Shown here: piece by piece, positions 9,347-16,947 of the stretch
Layout of the letters: every line of letters begins with the position of its first letter
How positions within the stretch are numbered: the stretch's first letter is position 1
Assembly: GCF_010537335.1 (NCBI RefSeq)
Contig: NZ_AP019711.1
Span: 1,364,001-1,428,000 of the forward strand
DNA: 64,000 nucleotides
Reading direction: 5' to 3'
From: Amedibacterium intestinale
GTDB taxonomy: Bacteria; Bacillota_I; Bacilli_A; Erysipelotrichales; Erysipelotrichaceae
Notes under the pieces: model-generated
What the model was told of the DNA's origin: nothing
The model's input: only the letters and a program-made list of their open reading frames with translations
The model's database searches: none
Translations under genes and position numbers: made by a program

Positions 9347-9424
9347 TTAAAATTTTTCAGGGTTAACCAATGCATAAACCAAATATCCGGCAAGTGCCGC
9401 AATCATAATAACTAATAACCACAT
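9347..9424 (-). CDS. kdpF: KdpF, 25-aa subunit of the potassium pump
   Basis: This small frame reads MWLLVIMIAALAGYLVYALV and then NPEKF before the stop. It is a single hydrophobic helix followed by the NPEKF ending typical of KdpF. It lies 18 bases before kdpA, preceded by GAGAGGGGA. KdpF is a lipid-like stabiliser of the KdpFABC complex. The position, length and ending make the call secure despite its size. Confidence 0.9.
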   Translation of the reverse strand: MWLLVIMIAALAGYLVYALVNPEKF

Positions 9425-9443
9425 AGTGCAAATATCCCCTCTC

Positions 9444-9539
9444 TTATTTATTGATTTGCTTTTCATTCCAATTGACAAATAATCGCATTAGCCCAAATCC
9501 AGCTACCAGCATCGCAATCATTGCCACATCTAACATCAT
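9444..9539 (-). CDS. Small membrane protein heading the kdp operon (31 aa)
   Basis: A 31-codon frame starts at ATG 9537-9539 with an excellent GGAGG site 7 bases upstream and ends 19 bases before kdpF. It begins MMLDVAMIAMLVAGFGLMRL: one hydrophobic helix, followed by a polar tail FVNWNEKQINK. It has the look of the tiny membrane ORFs found ahead of kdpF in some Gram-positive kdp operons, but I do not recognise a named family. Being first in the operon with the best ribosome binding site, it is likely translated. An accessory role in the Kdp complex is an inference. Confidence 0.75.
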   Translation of the reverse strand: MMLDVAMIAMLVAGFGLMRLFVNWNEKQINK

Positions 9540-9570
9540 ACAGGTTCCTCCTTCAATGTCATTTTTGACG

Positions 9571-9643
9571 TGTTTTATCTTAGCACAAGCAAAATTAAAA
9601 CAGTGTTAAAGAAAAGGTTCCTATATTAAAATCACATTAAAAT
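9571..9643 (-). promoter_or_regulatory. kdp operon promoter region with repeated operator half-sites
   Basis: On the minus strand ATTTTAAT occurs twice at 9625-9643 with 11-bp spacing, and two weaker copies follow at 9594-9611 (GTTTTAAT and CTTTAACA). A TAAGAT -10 hexamer lies at about 9577-9582, some 40 bases before the first start codon. The strong pair is shared exactly with 161-181. This fits control of the pump by an OmpR-type response regulator. Confidence 0.5.
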
Positions 9644-9765
9644 GCATTGGTTTTTAATAAGGAAACGCTTTCACTAAAAGAACGATAAACAAAAATTAGA
9701 TAATAAAAATCAAGCATTATTTTAAGAAATTTTGATTTTTTGAATAACATGAATTTATGTATGAC

Positions 9766-9794
9766 AAAAAGATCGAGTTCTCTCGATTTTTTTG
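9766..9794 (-). terminator. Hairpin terminator downstream of the IS110 transposase
   Basis: The ATCGAG/CTCGAT stem has a 4-base loop, with T runs on the plus-strand side and a shorter one on the minus side. It lies between the transposase stop and the kdp promoter and may insulate the two. Confidence 0.6.
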
Positions 9795-9819
9795 AAATAT
9801 TGACTTATAATATCTATGG

Positions 9820-11025
9820 TTATTTCTGATATGAACAACCATTATTGCACATGCCATAAATTATTCGCAGTAATTTATTGGTACATGCAACACGAGCAGC
9901 TTTCGGTTTTAATGGGACGGATTGCTGCTTTTTCTTTTTATAGAATTGTTGGATTGGGTCATTTTCTTTTTTTAGACGAAGATTACATGTAACTGCCAGA
10001 TAGAGTAAACAACGAAGCCTTTTGTTTCCTTTTTTTGAAATGGATAGATGCAGTCCATCTACATCGCCAGACTGACTGATATGTGGATCGATCCCTGCAT
10101 ATGAGATGAGCTGCTTTGTATTACCGAAACGTTTTATATCGCCTATCTCAGCTAGTATACGACAAGCTAGATTTGGTCCTATCCCATCTATGCTTAAGAT
10201 AAGAAAATAATTCGGCAATTGTTCTGCTAATTGAACCATCTCATTTAACTGGGTATCACATGAAGCGATACAAACTTCTAATTCTTTGATGATTCGCAGC
10301 AGTTCAATTACTTCTATTTCATCCTTATCACAGCCTGGATATGTCTTATTGGCATATTCTATGACTTTAACAGCCCATTTCAAACAGGAATCCTTGTGAT
10401 GACATGTATGCTTTTCGATATAATTGGCAACCGTTTCCGGCTTCTTGTTTCTTATCATATCAGGGTGAGGATATTTTTTAAGAATTGCTAAGGCAATATC
10501 ACAGTAAGGATTTTTAAATAAGCTGCCGTATCCCGGAAATACGATGCACAATATATTTTGAAATGTCACTTTGTATTTCCTTAAATGATCCAGCTGATCC
10601 TCATAATTACGGTTCATTACTCGCAAGGTATGATAGATTGGTTCCTCATCTGCATATTCATATAGATCCTTGTCGTAATAAACCTTAGCTATGCTGTTAG
10701 GGTCATTTTTGTCTGTTTTCTTGCTATGAAGGTCTGTTTTTCTCATCTTGGCAGCTTGAAGAGGATTTACCATATAATGTCTTACCTTATGCTTGTTCAA
10801 AAATCGGGTCAAAGGTTTTGTATATACTCCTGTAGCTTCATATACAACACATACTTCTTCATTTGTCTTTTCATTTAATCTTTCCATACAATCCAGCAAA
10901 TATTGAAATCCGTCCACATCGTGTTTGATCTTATGTACCTTCCCAAATGCTTTGTTTCTATCGATGAAACATCTGAAATGGCTGCATCCATTCGATACAT
11001 CAATACTAATAATTGGTCCTTCCAT
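9820..11025 (-). CDS. IS110-family transposase (DEDD/Tnp20)
   Basis: This 401-aa recombinase has the RuvC-like N-terminal part with the acidic residues in SIDVSN, VVYEATG and TDKNDPNSIA. It has the C-terminal Tnp20 domain, including IDGIGPNLACRILAEIGD, the catalytic-serine segment GIDPHISQSG and SKKGNKRLRCLLYLA. The frame is intact, so the element may be active. The ribosome binding site AGGAGAC is close to ATG 11025. IS110-family enzymes work with a guide (bridge) RNA from a non-coding end; the candidate is at 11030-11340. Confidence 0.93.
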   Translation of the reverse strand: MEGPIISIDVSNGCSHFRCFIDRNKAFGKVHKIKHDVDGFQYLLDCMERLNEKTNEEVCVVYEATGVYTKPLTRFLNKHKVRHYMVNPLQAAKMRKTDLHSKKTDKNDPNSIAKVYYDKDLYEYADEEPIYHTLRVMNRNYEDQLDHLRKYKVTFQNILCIVFPGYGSLFKNPYCDIALAILKKYPHPDMIRNKKPETVANYIEKHTCHHKDSCLKWAVKVIEYANKTYPGCDKDEIEVIELLRIIKELEVCIASCDTQLNEMVQLAEQLPNYFLILSIDGIGPNLACRILAEIGDIKRFGNTKQLISYAGIDPHISQSGDVDGLHLSISKKGNKRLRCLLYLAVTCNLRLKKENDPIQQFYKKKKQQSVPLKPKAARVACTNKLLRIIYGMCNNGCSYQK

Positions 11026-11029
11026 GCGA

Positions 11030-11340
11030 AGTCTCCTTCCTTACAATACAATATGAAGATTCTTTCCTAACTTCATTCGACTTATTTTCGTGTAAGATAC
11101 AGGTTTTTCTATTCTTGTATTGATAGAATCCTATTTAGATATAAACTAGTTCATAAATGAAGAGGAAAGCAGAATGTTTTTTGTTACGAAATCTTAGTTT
11201 CAAAAAGGCCAACATTCTTGCTTTCTTCATAAGTTCTCATGTGCCTGTATGCCTACAAACAAAAAGAACTAGGAATATTATATCCTAGCTCATAAATAAG
11301 CAAAGATGATGATTATGATAATTATGTTATTATGTCTAAC
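11030..11340 (-). ncRNA. Candidate IS110 bridge RNA region
   Basis: The 5' non-coding end of the element holds a long imperfect hairpin: arms at 11149-11178 and 11210-11236, sharing an AGAATGTT/AACATTCT core and AAAGC, CTTCAT and GTTC blocks, around a 31-base loop. A second palindrome (AACTAGGA/TCCTAGCT) lies at 11267-11290. In IS110-group elements this is where the bridge RNA with target- and donor-binding loops is encoded. The limits are approximate and no loop-to-target match has been tested. Confidence 0.45.
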
Positions 11341-11419
11341 TCATACATCACAATCTACATTTTATACTTTCTTATTTTTTCTTATAAGCAGGATATTTTC
11401 TTCCTGCTTTTATAATACG

Positions 11420-11452
11420 AAAAAAGCCAGATCAAACATGTCTGACTTTTAT
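11420..11452 (-). terminator. Terminator downstream of tgt and the HTH remnant
   Basis: On the minus strand AAAGTCAGA and TCTGGCTTT form a stem with one mismatch, followed by a run of Ts. Confidence 0.6.
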
Positions 11453-11461
11453 TATTAAATA

Positions 11462-11625
11462 TTAGAATGCATCTGTCTTTTCATCTTCAAGTAGAAAGAT
11501 ATCTTCTACCAAAACTCTAAAGAAACAAGATATCTTCATCGCCAATTCTAATGTAGGATTATACTTGTTATTTTCAATCGCAATGATTGTCTGACGAGTT
11601 ACACCTAAAATTTTCGCAAATATTC
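11462..11625 (-). pseudogene. 5'-truncated XRE-type regulator remnant
   Basis: Minus-strand translation gives IFAKILGVTRQTIIAIENNK, then YNPTLELAMKISCFF and an ending DIFLLED. This is the second half of a small YgzD/YozG-type Cro-C1 regulator. No start codon or first helix is present: a stop codon lies just before the fragment, immediately after the tgt stop codon. The tgt-HTH junction looks like a deletion scar. Confidence 0.7.
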
Positions 11626-11631
11626 CCTATG

Positions 11632-12852
11632 TTATTTTTCTTTCTTTGGATAATAATTTGCCAAAAACTCTTTTTTATACTCTTCAAAAGTATCGTTTAA
11701 AATAGCTTCACGTGCTTCTTCTGTCAAACGGATAATAAAACGAAGATTATGCATAGATGCAAGATTAAAATATTGACGTTTATCTTCCTGGTTTTGTGAT
11801 TTCCACAATTCTCTTAATTTTCCTCTTGTCCATCCTGCCTGACAAGTTGGACAATCACAATGCTCATCAATCAGTTCTTCACTATCTCGAAATTTCGCAA
11901 GATTAAATGTCCCATACTTCGTATACAGCTTTCCATGTCTTGCCTCACGTGTTGGGGCAACGCAGTCAAACGTATCGGCTCCCATCTCTGTACCAATCAA
12001 AATATCATCCGGATGCGAAAGCCCAAGTAAATGACGAGGTTTTCCTTCTGGAAGTTCTTCATTACACCAGCGTAAAATTTCTCCAAGACTTTCCTTTAAG
12101 AAAGCTCCGCCTAATCCATATCCGTCAAAATCCATCTTCGCAAATTTTTTACAGGTAGAGCGTCGCAAGTCTTCCCATCTTCCACCCTGAATGACACCAT
12201 ACAAAGATTGACGATAACCTAAATCATCACGATGTTTTTTATGTTCCTCCAGGCTTCTCTGTGCCCATCTTTCTGTTCGAGCCAATGCTTCCACATTATA
12301 TTCATAACTATCCGCAAGAGAAGTTAATTCATCATAAGCCATGTGAATATCTGCACCTATACGACATTGTATCTGCATAGATTCTTCAGGTCCTATAAAA
12401 TCATCTTCTCCCGTAAAAGGATCACGGAATTGTACACCATCTTCACTAACATGTGCCAAACGATCCTCTTCTTTCGCATTGGTAACATTCAATTCACGTT
12501 TCATACTGACAACTTTTCCACATCCAGAACCAAGTGACATAACTTGAAATCCACCTGAATCTGTCAATGTTGGACCATCCCATCCTGACCAGCTGGATAA
12601 TCCGCCTTTTTCCGCAATTTCCGGGGAAATATTACGCAAGTGATAACCATTGCTTAACATTGCCTGTGCATTGATACTTTTTAAATCCTCCATAGAAACA
12701 AAACGAACTTCCCCATGTGTTCCAACACACATAAATGCAGGTGTTTTAATATCTCCATGTGGTGTATGTATAATTCCAGCACGCCCAAGCTTACCCGGAA
12801 TTTTTTTCGTTATTTCAAAACTAAATGTATTGTTATTTTTATATTCTGTCAT
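11632..12852 (-). CDS. tgt: Queuine/preQ1 tRNA-ribosyltransferase
   Basis: This 406-aa enzyme exchanges guanine 34 in GUN-anticodon tRNAs for a 7-deazaguanine. Seen are the substrate-pocket DSGGFQVMSLGSG, the nucleophile-region FDCVAPTREARHG, and a zinc site CDCPTC with the distant His in SMHNLRF. An upstream TTG (12912) extends the frame by 20 residues, but ATG 12852 begins the recognisable protein. It is longer than the usual 370-380 aa. The insert after MSLGSG (CGKVVSMKREL and on) departs from the E. coli-type enzyme and recalls queuine-salvage type TGTs. No queuosine synthesis genes occur nearby, which would agree with salvage; that remains an inference. Confidence 0.92.
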   Translation of the reverse strand: MTEYKNNNTFSFEITKKIPGKLGRAGIIHTPHGDIKTPAFMCVGTHGEVRFVSMEDLKSINAQAMLSNGYHLRNISPEIAEKGGLSSWSGWDGPTLTDSGGFQVMSLGSGCGKVVSMKRELNVTNAKEEDRLAHVSEDGVQFRDPFTGEDDFIGPEESMQIQCRIGADIHMAYDELTSLADSYEYNVEALARTERWAQRSLEEHKKHRDDLGYRQSLYGVIQGGRWEDLRRSTCKKFAKMDFDGYGLGGAFLKESLGEILRWCNEELPEGKPRHLLGLSHPDDILIGTEMGADTFDCVAPTREARHGKLYTKYGTFNLAKFRDSEELIDEHCDCPTCQAGWTRGKLRELWKSQNQEDKRQYFNLASMHNLRFIIRLTEEAREAILNDTFEEYKKEFLANYYPKKEK

Positions 12853-12920
12853 ATTTCTTTCAACCTCTTCAAATTTATAATTTTTAAAAATCAAATGATT
12901 AGAAACAAGCAAGCCAAAGA

Positions 12921-12943
12921 CACGTATTATAAAATAATACGTG
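12921..12943. repeat. Palindrome upstream of tgt
   Basis: CACGTATTAT and ATAATACGTG form a perfect 10-bp inverted repeat with a 3-base centre, in the tgt leader about 70 bases before the start codon. It could be an operator or an RNA hairpin; it has no T tract on the minus strand. Confidence 0.55.
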
Positions 12944-13051
12944 CTGTAATTTACAAATAAAAACTTTGAAATCCTTGTTCTTTCTACATAACAAAAATCT
13001 TAATTTAAAATTTGACATGCAGTATTATAACATAAATAAAGAAGAAAACGA

Positions 13052-13093
13052 AATAAAAAAGAAGTATATGGTTTCTATGTAATCATATACTTC
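13052..13093 (-). terminator. Terminator of the CmpB-type membrane protein gene
   Basis: The GAAGTATATG/CATATACTTC stem overlaps the stop codon and is followed by TTTTTT on the minus strand. Confidence 0.75.
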
Positions 13094-13739
13094 ATTTGGG
13101 AAACATATTCTGATAACGTTTTGCTAAATAGGTATCTGTATATTTATTATCCAAAAAGATTTCTACTGCATTATGTGCTTCCATTTGCAGATGTCTATGA
13201 TATGCTCTGCCTAATGCCATTGTGGAAAGAACAATATCAAAGAAAAGAAATGCAGATAAAACGACTGTTAATAACTTACCAAGACGTATAGGAATCTTTT
13301 CAATATGACAAGATAAAAAAGGATAAATTTTCTGTATCCAAACAACCGCGATAATTCCCCAAAACAGACAAAACAAAAGATTGATTCGTCCATTTATATT
13401 GAATGCTATATCACTGTAATCCCAAAATCTAACACCAAAGAATACCTCTGTAAAAACACTGCATACATATTCATAAAGTCCCCCTGCCAATGCGCCTGTA
13501 AGAAAAATAAACAAATCTTTTTTTCCTTGCAGTTTATGCAGTAAAATCGTTAATAAAACACAGCCAAACCCCCATACAACAGAAAATTGGCCATATAAAA
13601 GACTGCTTCGACTCATTAGTTTTCCCATAGCAAAATAACACCATACAATTTCGATACATGCACCAATAAAAGAAGAAATTAAAAATATCCAAATAAGTTT
13701 ATATAAGTTATATCCCTGGGCAAATTTTTTTACATCCAT
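13092..13739 (-). CDS. Putative ABC-transporter type IV (CmpB family) membrane protein
   Basis: This 215-aa protein has about five membrane helices. It contains a WIFLISSFIGACIEIVWC helix, SRSSLLYGQFSVVWGFGCV, a GALAGGLYEYVCS segment and FFGVRFWDYSDIAFNINGRI, all hallmarks of the CmpB/DUF1113 family. The family is annotated as putative ABC transporter component, but no ATPase is adjacent and its real function is unknown. It is monocistronic, with a GAGAGAGG site before ATG 13739. Confidence 0.75.
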   Translation of the reverse strand: MDVKKFAQGYNLYKLIWIFLISSFIGACIEIVWCYFAMGKLMSRSSLLYGQFSVVWGFGCVLLTILLHKLQGKKDLFIFLTGALAGGLYEYVCSVFTEVFFGVRFWDYSDIAFNINGRINLLFCLFWGIIAVVWIQKIYPFLSCHIEKIPIRLGKLLTVVLSAFLFFDIVLSTMALGRAYHRHLQMEAHNAVEIFLDNKYTDTYLAKRYQNMFPK

Positions 13740-13905
13740 ATACCTCTCTCCTTTATAAAACTATGATATCTAAAATAAATTAACTTTTTATGAACATTTT
13801 ATAATTTCTTACAAAACAAAGCAACCTCTCCACATAAGAAAGTCTGCTTATGCTACTTTAAACAAAATAGATTTTCAAATATGAAGAAATCATAATCATC
13901 TTTCT

Positions 13906-14997
13906 TTATTTTTCGTAATCTCCACCTTCTACACCTAAATATTCCTCCAAAGTTACATTTAATTTCCAAATTTCTGTAGCTTTTTCTCCAATATAACGTA
14001 TATGCCAAGGTTCTGCCATATAACCGCTGATTTCTTCTTTTCCTTTTTGATAGCGAACAATAAACCCATAAAGATGTGCATTTTCTTCTATCCAATTTGC
14101 TTCCGGCTGTGTTTCTATCAAATTACCATCATTAGACAGTAAATCAAACGCAAGTCCACTTTGGTGTTCAGAATATCCTGCCCTTGCGGAAAATGTATCT
14201 GCTTCTTTTTTACCATAAGCATTTACATAAGACTCATAAAGATTTTTCTGATATTCATAGCTTCGATATCCACTATAATGATTGCTTACATTAAGACCTT
14301 CCTTCTGCATATCCTGAATCATCTTTTGCAATTGCTGTTTTGCCTCAGGATTTTCCATAGGTGCATAATCTTTAGGTAGTGGATGTTTTTTATTCACAAT
14401 CAAAATCCCATTCACATATGTTGGTTCTATTTGTACAGAATCGTATTTCTTTTCTTGTACGATCACAGTACTGGTTGTCGTTTCCTTATTTCCACTTGTA
14501 TCCACTGCTGTAACAATCATAGAATATTTTCCAGGTTTGGATACATTGATTTCATCCGTTTGAAATTGTAACTTATAGTCACTTACATCACTCACCTTAA
14601 AATGTTTATCATAAGCATAGTTTTTCTCTCCTAAAGGAACATAAATTTCCTTATCCGCTCTTGTAAATACTGGTTTTTTTGTATCTTCAACAACAATTTG
14701 CAGTTTATTCTTATACTTCAAAAATCCATTTTTATAAGTTACCTTTACATCATATGTTCCTGCTGATGGATAGTTTTTCCCCTTCTCTTTTTCTATTTCC
14801 TCAATCTCAAACGAAGAAAGAATAGATGAATCTGTTGTATCTAATATTTGATTAGCAGTAATTTGTATAGGACTTCCATATTCAAAAGTTAACTTCTTTG
14901 TTTTTAAAGAAATAGAATTTAACAAATAAAAAAGAATCCCCATACAACATACGATTAACAGAATCAAAACCATGATGACAATTTTTTTCTTTTTCAT
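13906..14997 (-). CDS. VanY-type D-alanyl-D-alanine carboxypeptidase with N-terminal Ig-like region
   Basis: This 363-aa membrane-anchored protein starts with a signal anchor (KKKKIVIMVLILLIVCCMGILF). Two bacterial Ig-like modules follow at about residues 30-185, each ending in a beta strand of the YDVKVTYKNG or YSMIVTAVDTSGN type. The C-terminal M15B peptidase domain has the zinc motifs SARAGYSEHQSGLAFDL (about 285) and EPWHIRYIG (about 340). It trims the terminal D-Ala of peptidoglycan stem peptides outside the cell. No vancomycin-resistance genes are nearby, so a housekeeping wall role is more likely than resistance. Confidence 0.9.
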   Translation of the reverse strand: MKKKKIVIMVLILLIVCCMGILFYLLNSISLKTKKLTFEYGSPIQITANQILDTTDSSILSSFEIEEIEKEKGKNYPSAGTYDVKVTYKNGFLKYKNKLQIVVEDTKKPVFTRADKEIYVPLGEKNYAYDKHFKVSDVSDYKLQFQTDEINVSKPGKYSMIVTAVDTSGNKETTTSTVIVQEKKYDSVQIEPTYVNGILIVNKKHPLPKDYAPMENPEAKQQLQKMIQDMQKEGLNVSNHYSGYRSYEYQKNLYESYVNAYGKKEADTFSARAGYSEHQSGLAFDLLSNDGNLIETQPEANWIEENAHLYGFIVRYQKGKEEISGYMAEPWHIRYIGEKATEIWKLNVTLEEYLGVEGGDYEK

Positions 14998-15158
14998 AAT
15001 ATCCTGCTCCTTAAAGAAATAAAGTACAATATTTTTACAACTCTTCTATTTATGTAATTAGTATGCCATACTTTTAAAAAGGATTCTACTGTTTTTTTCT
15101 TTACATTACCATACTACCCTGCTGCTTTTAAAAAAAGAAATTCATCAAAGATTATAAT

Positions 15159-15208
15159 AAAAAATGATGCCTGTCTGTATCTTATACAAACCCGTCGCAT
15201 CATTTTTC
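15159..15208 (-). terminator. Terminator of the LURP-one protein gene
   Basis: The AAAAATGATGC/GCATCATTTTT stem surrounds a 26-base loop, with A/T runs on both sides. Confidence 0.7.
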
Positions 15209-15225
15209 ATACCCTTCTCTTAAAT

Positions 15226-15696
15226 TTAATTTCTAGAACATTTTTCCGCATCAATCGCTAATACAAGCATCAAAGCATTTAACGCATCTTGTGGATTTGA
15301 TACATCAATTACATACGTATCTGTCCAATTTAGTAACTGTTTTGATATAGCAGCAACATGATTTCCACTTTGACTTAAAATTTTATAATCCCACTCAAGA
15401 AAATTACCTTCTACATGCCAGCCATTGTAATCAATATTATATCTAGGTGTAAAAAAGCTAAACTCTTTATGAATACACCCTCGATAAGTATTCCCTATAT
15501 ATATTTCAAATTTAGGAAGAAAACTAAAAACAACTTCTTTCACCATACCAATTTCAGTTCCATTTTTATCAAAGATTTTTAAACAATGTCCCCATGATAA
15601 TTGCCCCTTTACTGTATAAACGACATTCCCTTCCTCATCATAAATATCGTAGCTGTCAAACCATGAGAAAAATCGCTGTTTAAATAAGAGTTTCAT
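15226..15696 (-). CDS. LURP-one-related / YxjI family protein
   Basis: This 156-aa protein starts with the family-typical KLLFKQRFFSWFDSYDIYDEEGN, followed by alternating beta strands (VVYTVKGQLSWGHCLKIFDKNG, WHVEGNFLEWDYKILSQSGN) and a C-terminal helix. The fold is tubby-like. The family includes B. subtilis YxjI and plant LURP1, and its biochemical function is not established. GGAGG precedes ATG 15696. It is divergent from the small gene at 15776. Confidence 0.75.
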   Translation of the reverse strand: MKLLFKQRFFSWFDSYDIYDEEGNVVYTVKGQLSWGHCLKIFDKNGTEIGMVKEVVFSFLPKFEIYIGNTYRGCIHKEFSFFTPRYNIDYNGWHVEGNFLEWDYKILSQSGNHVAAISKQLLNWTDTYVIDVSNPQDALNALMLVLAIDAEKCSRN

Positions 15697-15775
15697 TTCT
15701 TATACCTCCCATTCTCGTCTTATATAAATTATATACTTATAAATCTATATTCAGTATGACATATTCGAAAAAGAT

Positions 15776-16117
15776 ATGCTATATCTAACAGGGATCTATG
15801 AACAAATAAAAATCCTATTTTCTACACATAAAGAAGAAGTGACATTTCTTGCAATGAAAAATATCAATACGATGGAAGAATTAGAATTCAACCCGGAGGA
15901 AACAAATACACAAAAACATTTGCTTGAAAATAAACGTAAATATGTCTATGGAAAGATCAAGCGCTGTCGCAATGCTGACTCTAAGGCGTTGCTTCAACAA
16001 GATGTAGAAACCATGACAGCACAAATCAAAAAATTACGAAAGGAGGTGTTGCTCTATGAGAGAATCAAAAAACGTTCCTTTAAAATAAAAAAAAGAAATG
16101 TTACAAATAATGAATGA
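15776..16117 (+). pseudogene. Probable remnant of the C-terminal end of a conjugative relaxase
   Basis: This 113-codon frame contains a basic, helical stretch (MKNINTMEELEFN, KIKRCRNADSKALLQQD, MTAQIKKLRKEVLLYERI) like the coiled C-terminal tails of Rlx/MobP relaxases from Firmicute conjugative elements. No catalytic domain remains. A strong site (AAGGAGGTG, 16040-16048) and ATG 16056 near its end open a ten-codon frame (MRESKNVPLK), the kind of overlapping next gene seen after such relaxases and also cut short. The assignment rests on pattern memory; a small genuine protein is the alternative. Confidence 0.45.
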
Positions 16118-16209
16118 TCAGCAAAAAAATCAAAAAATCGACAAAGGATATAGAAATGGAAATAGATAACTGATAGAATAAAGAAAAGTGTTTTAAGGAG
16201 AGTTATGTA

Positions 16210-16782
16210 ATGATATTGTTTGTTGATGAAACAGAATGTGAGGATTACTTTATAGTTGCAGGGTTGTTGACGGAATCCAAAGCAAAAACAGATGCAACAT
16301 TTAAAAAATTCAAAAAGAAGATAAAGAACTTCCCTATTTCTCCAAAAGATAAAGAGAAAATCTTTACAGAGTTTAAATCCGTAATATTAGATAAAAAATA
16401 TCAAAGGATAAAAGTGTGTATGCTTGAACATATAAACACAATGGATTATTCCATCTATTATGCTGTTTACAAGAAAAAAAACAATTCGTTTTATCAGCAA
16501 GAAAAAGAAAATGTCTATATTTCTTTATTAAACAAAATTGTTTCACATATTGATAGTGAAATAGATATAATTTTTGATACATTTAATAAAGCTGATTTTG
16601 AGTTAAAAATAATTGAATCAATAAAACAAAACAATAATGTTTTAACAATTGTCCAACGAGATTCACGATTAGAATATGGTTTGCAATTTATAGATAATAT
16701 ATGCAGTATCATACGTCATCATGTTTACGAAAAAGACAGTACGCTATATTATCTTCTAACAAACTATAATACCATCAAGTAG
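16210..16782 (+). CDS. DUF3800 domain protein
   Basis: This 190-aa protein begins ILFVDETECEDYFIVAGLL, the DUF3800 pattern of an early acidic residue in a strand followed by a second strand, and ends with SRLEYGLQFIDNICSIIRHH, the conserved D..x..GLQ..D block. The family has an RNase H-like fold and is often found beside mobile or defence genes; its activity is not known. A ribosome binding site AAGGAG lies 11 bases before ATG. It sits between a relaxase remnant and a dead IS element, so the block probably arrived by transfer. Confidence 0.7.
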   Translation: MILFVDETECEDYFIVAGLLTESKAKTDATFKKFKKKIKNFPISPKDKEKIFTEFKSVILDKKYQRIKVCMLEHINTMDYSIYYAVYKKKNNSFYQQEKENVYISLLNKIVSHIDSEIDIIFDTFNKADFELKIIESIKQNNNVLTIVQRDSRLEYGLQFIDNICSIIRHHVYEKDSTLYYLLTNYNTIK

Positions 16783-16796
16783 TATTCTGACTTTAG

Positions 16797-16825
16797 TTGA
16801 CATAAAGTAGAATTAATGGTATATT
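16797..16825 (+). promoter_or_regulatory. Strong promoter of the candidate small RNA
   Basis: TTGACA (16797-16802), a 17-base spacer and TATATT (16820-16825) form a near-consensus sigma-A promoter. No coding frame follows; instead a compact structured stretch ends in a T run. Confidence 0.7.
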
Positions 16826-16831
16826 AAATTT

Positions 16832-16914
16832 AGAAAGAGAGTATACTCTTATAGGTATGGTTTTCTTGCCTCTTGTGGCGGGATGTGCAGATTGATGCGG
16901 AGCCATACCTTTTT
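16832..16914 (+). ncRNA. Candidate small RNA of about 83 nt
   Basis: Transcription from the promoter above would start near 16832. The RNA closes with GGTATGG (16854-16860) pairing CCATACC (16903-16909) and TTTTT. Inside, GCC/GGC and GCA/TGC form two short hairpins, giving a three-way junction. There is no convincing peptide frame. It lies between the DUF3800 gene and a dead IS. I do not recognise the family; it could be an antisense regulator of a mobile element or one half of a toxin-antitoxin pair. Confidence 0.5.
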
Positions 16915-16947
16915 CTATATTAATTTTATATAATATTTAATCTTAAA

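Larger units (their letters stand above)
9820..11340 (-). mobile_element. IS110-family insertion sequence (outer ends not fixed)
   Basis: One transposase gene is flanked by a short 3' end and a long structured 5' non-coding end. IS110 elements lack clear terminal inverted repeats, so the outer boundaries cannot be set by eye. The right-hand limit given here covers the structured region only. Confidence 0.65.

Noticed and set aside
12853-12912. 20-codon upstream extension of tgt from TTG 12912
   Set aside because: The extra residues do not look like TGT, and ATG 12852 begins the recognisable enzyme.
12853-13060. preQ1 riboswitch upstream of tgt
   Set aside because: The leader shows a palindrome but none of the compact preQ1-I or preQ1-II sequence patterns.
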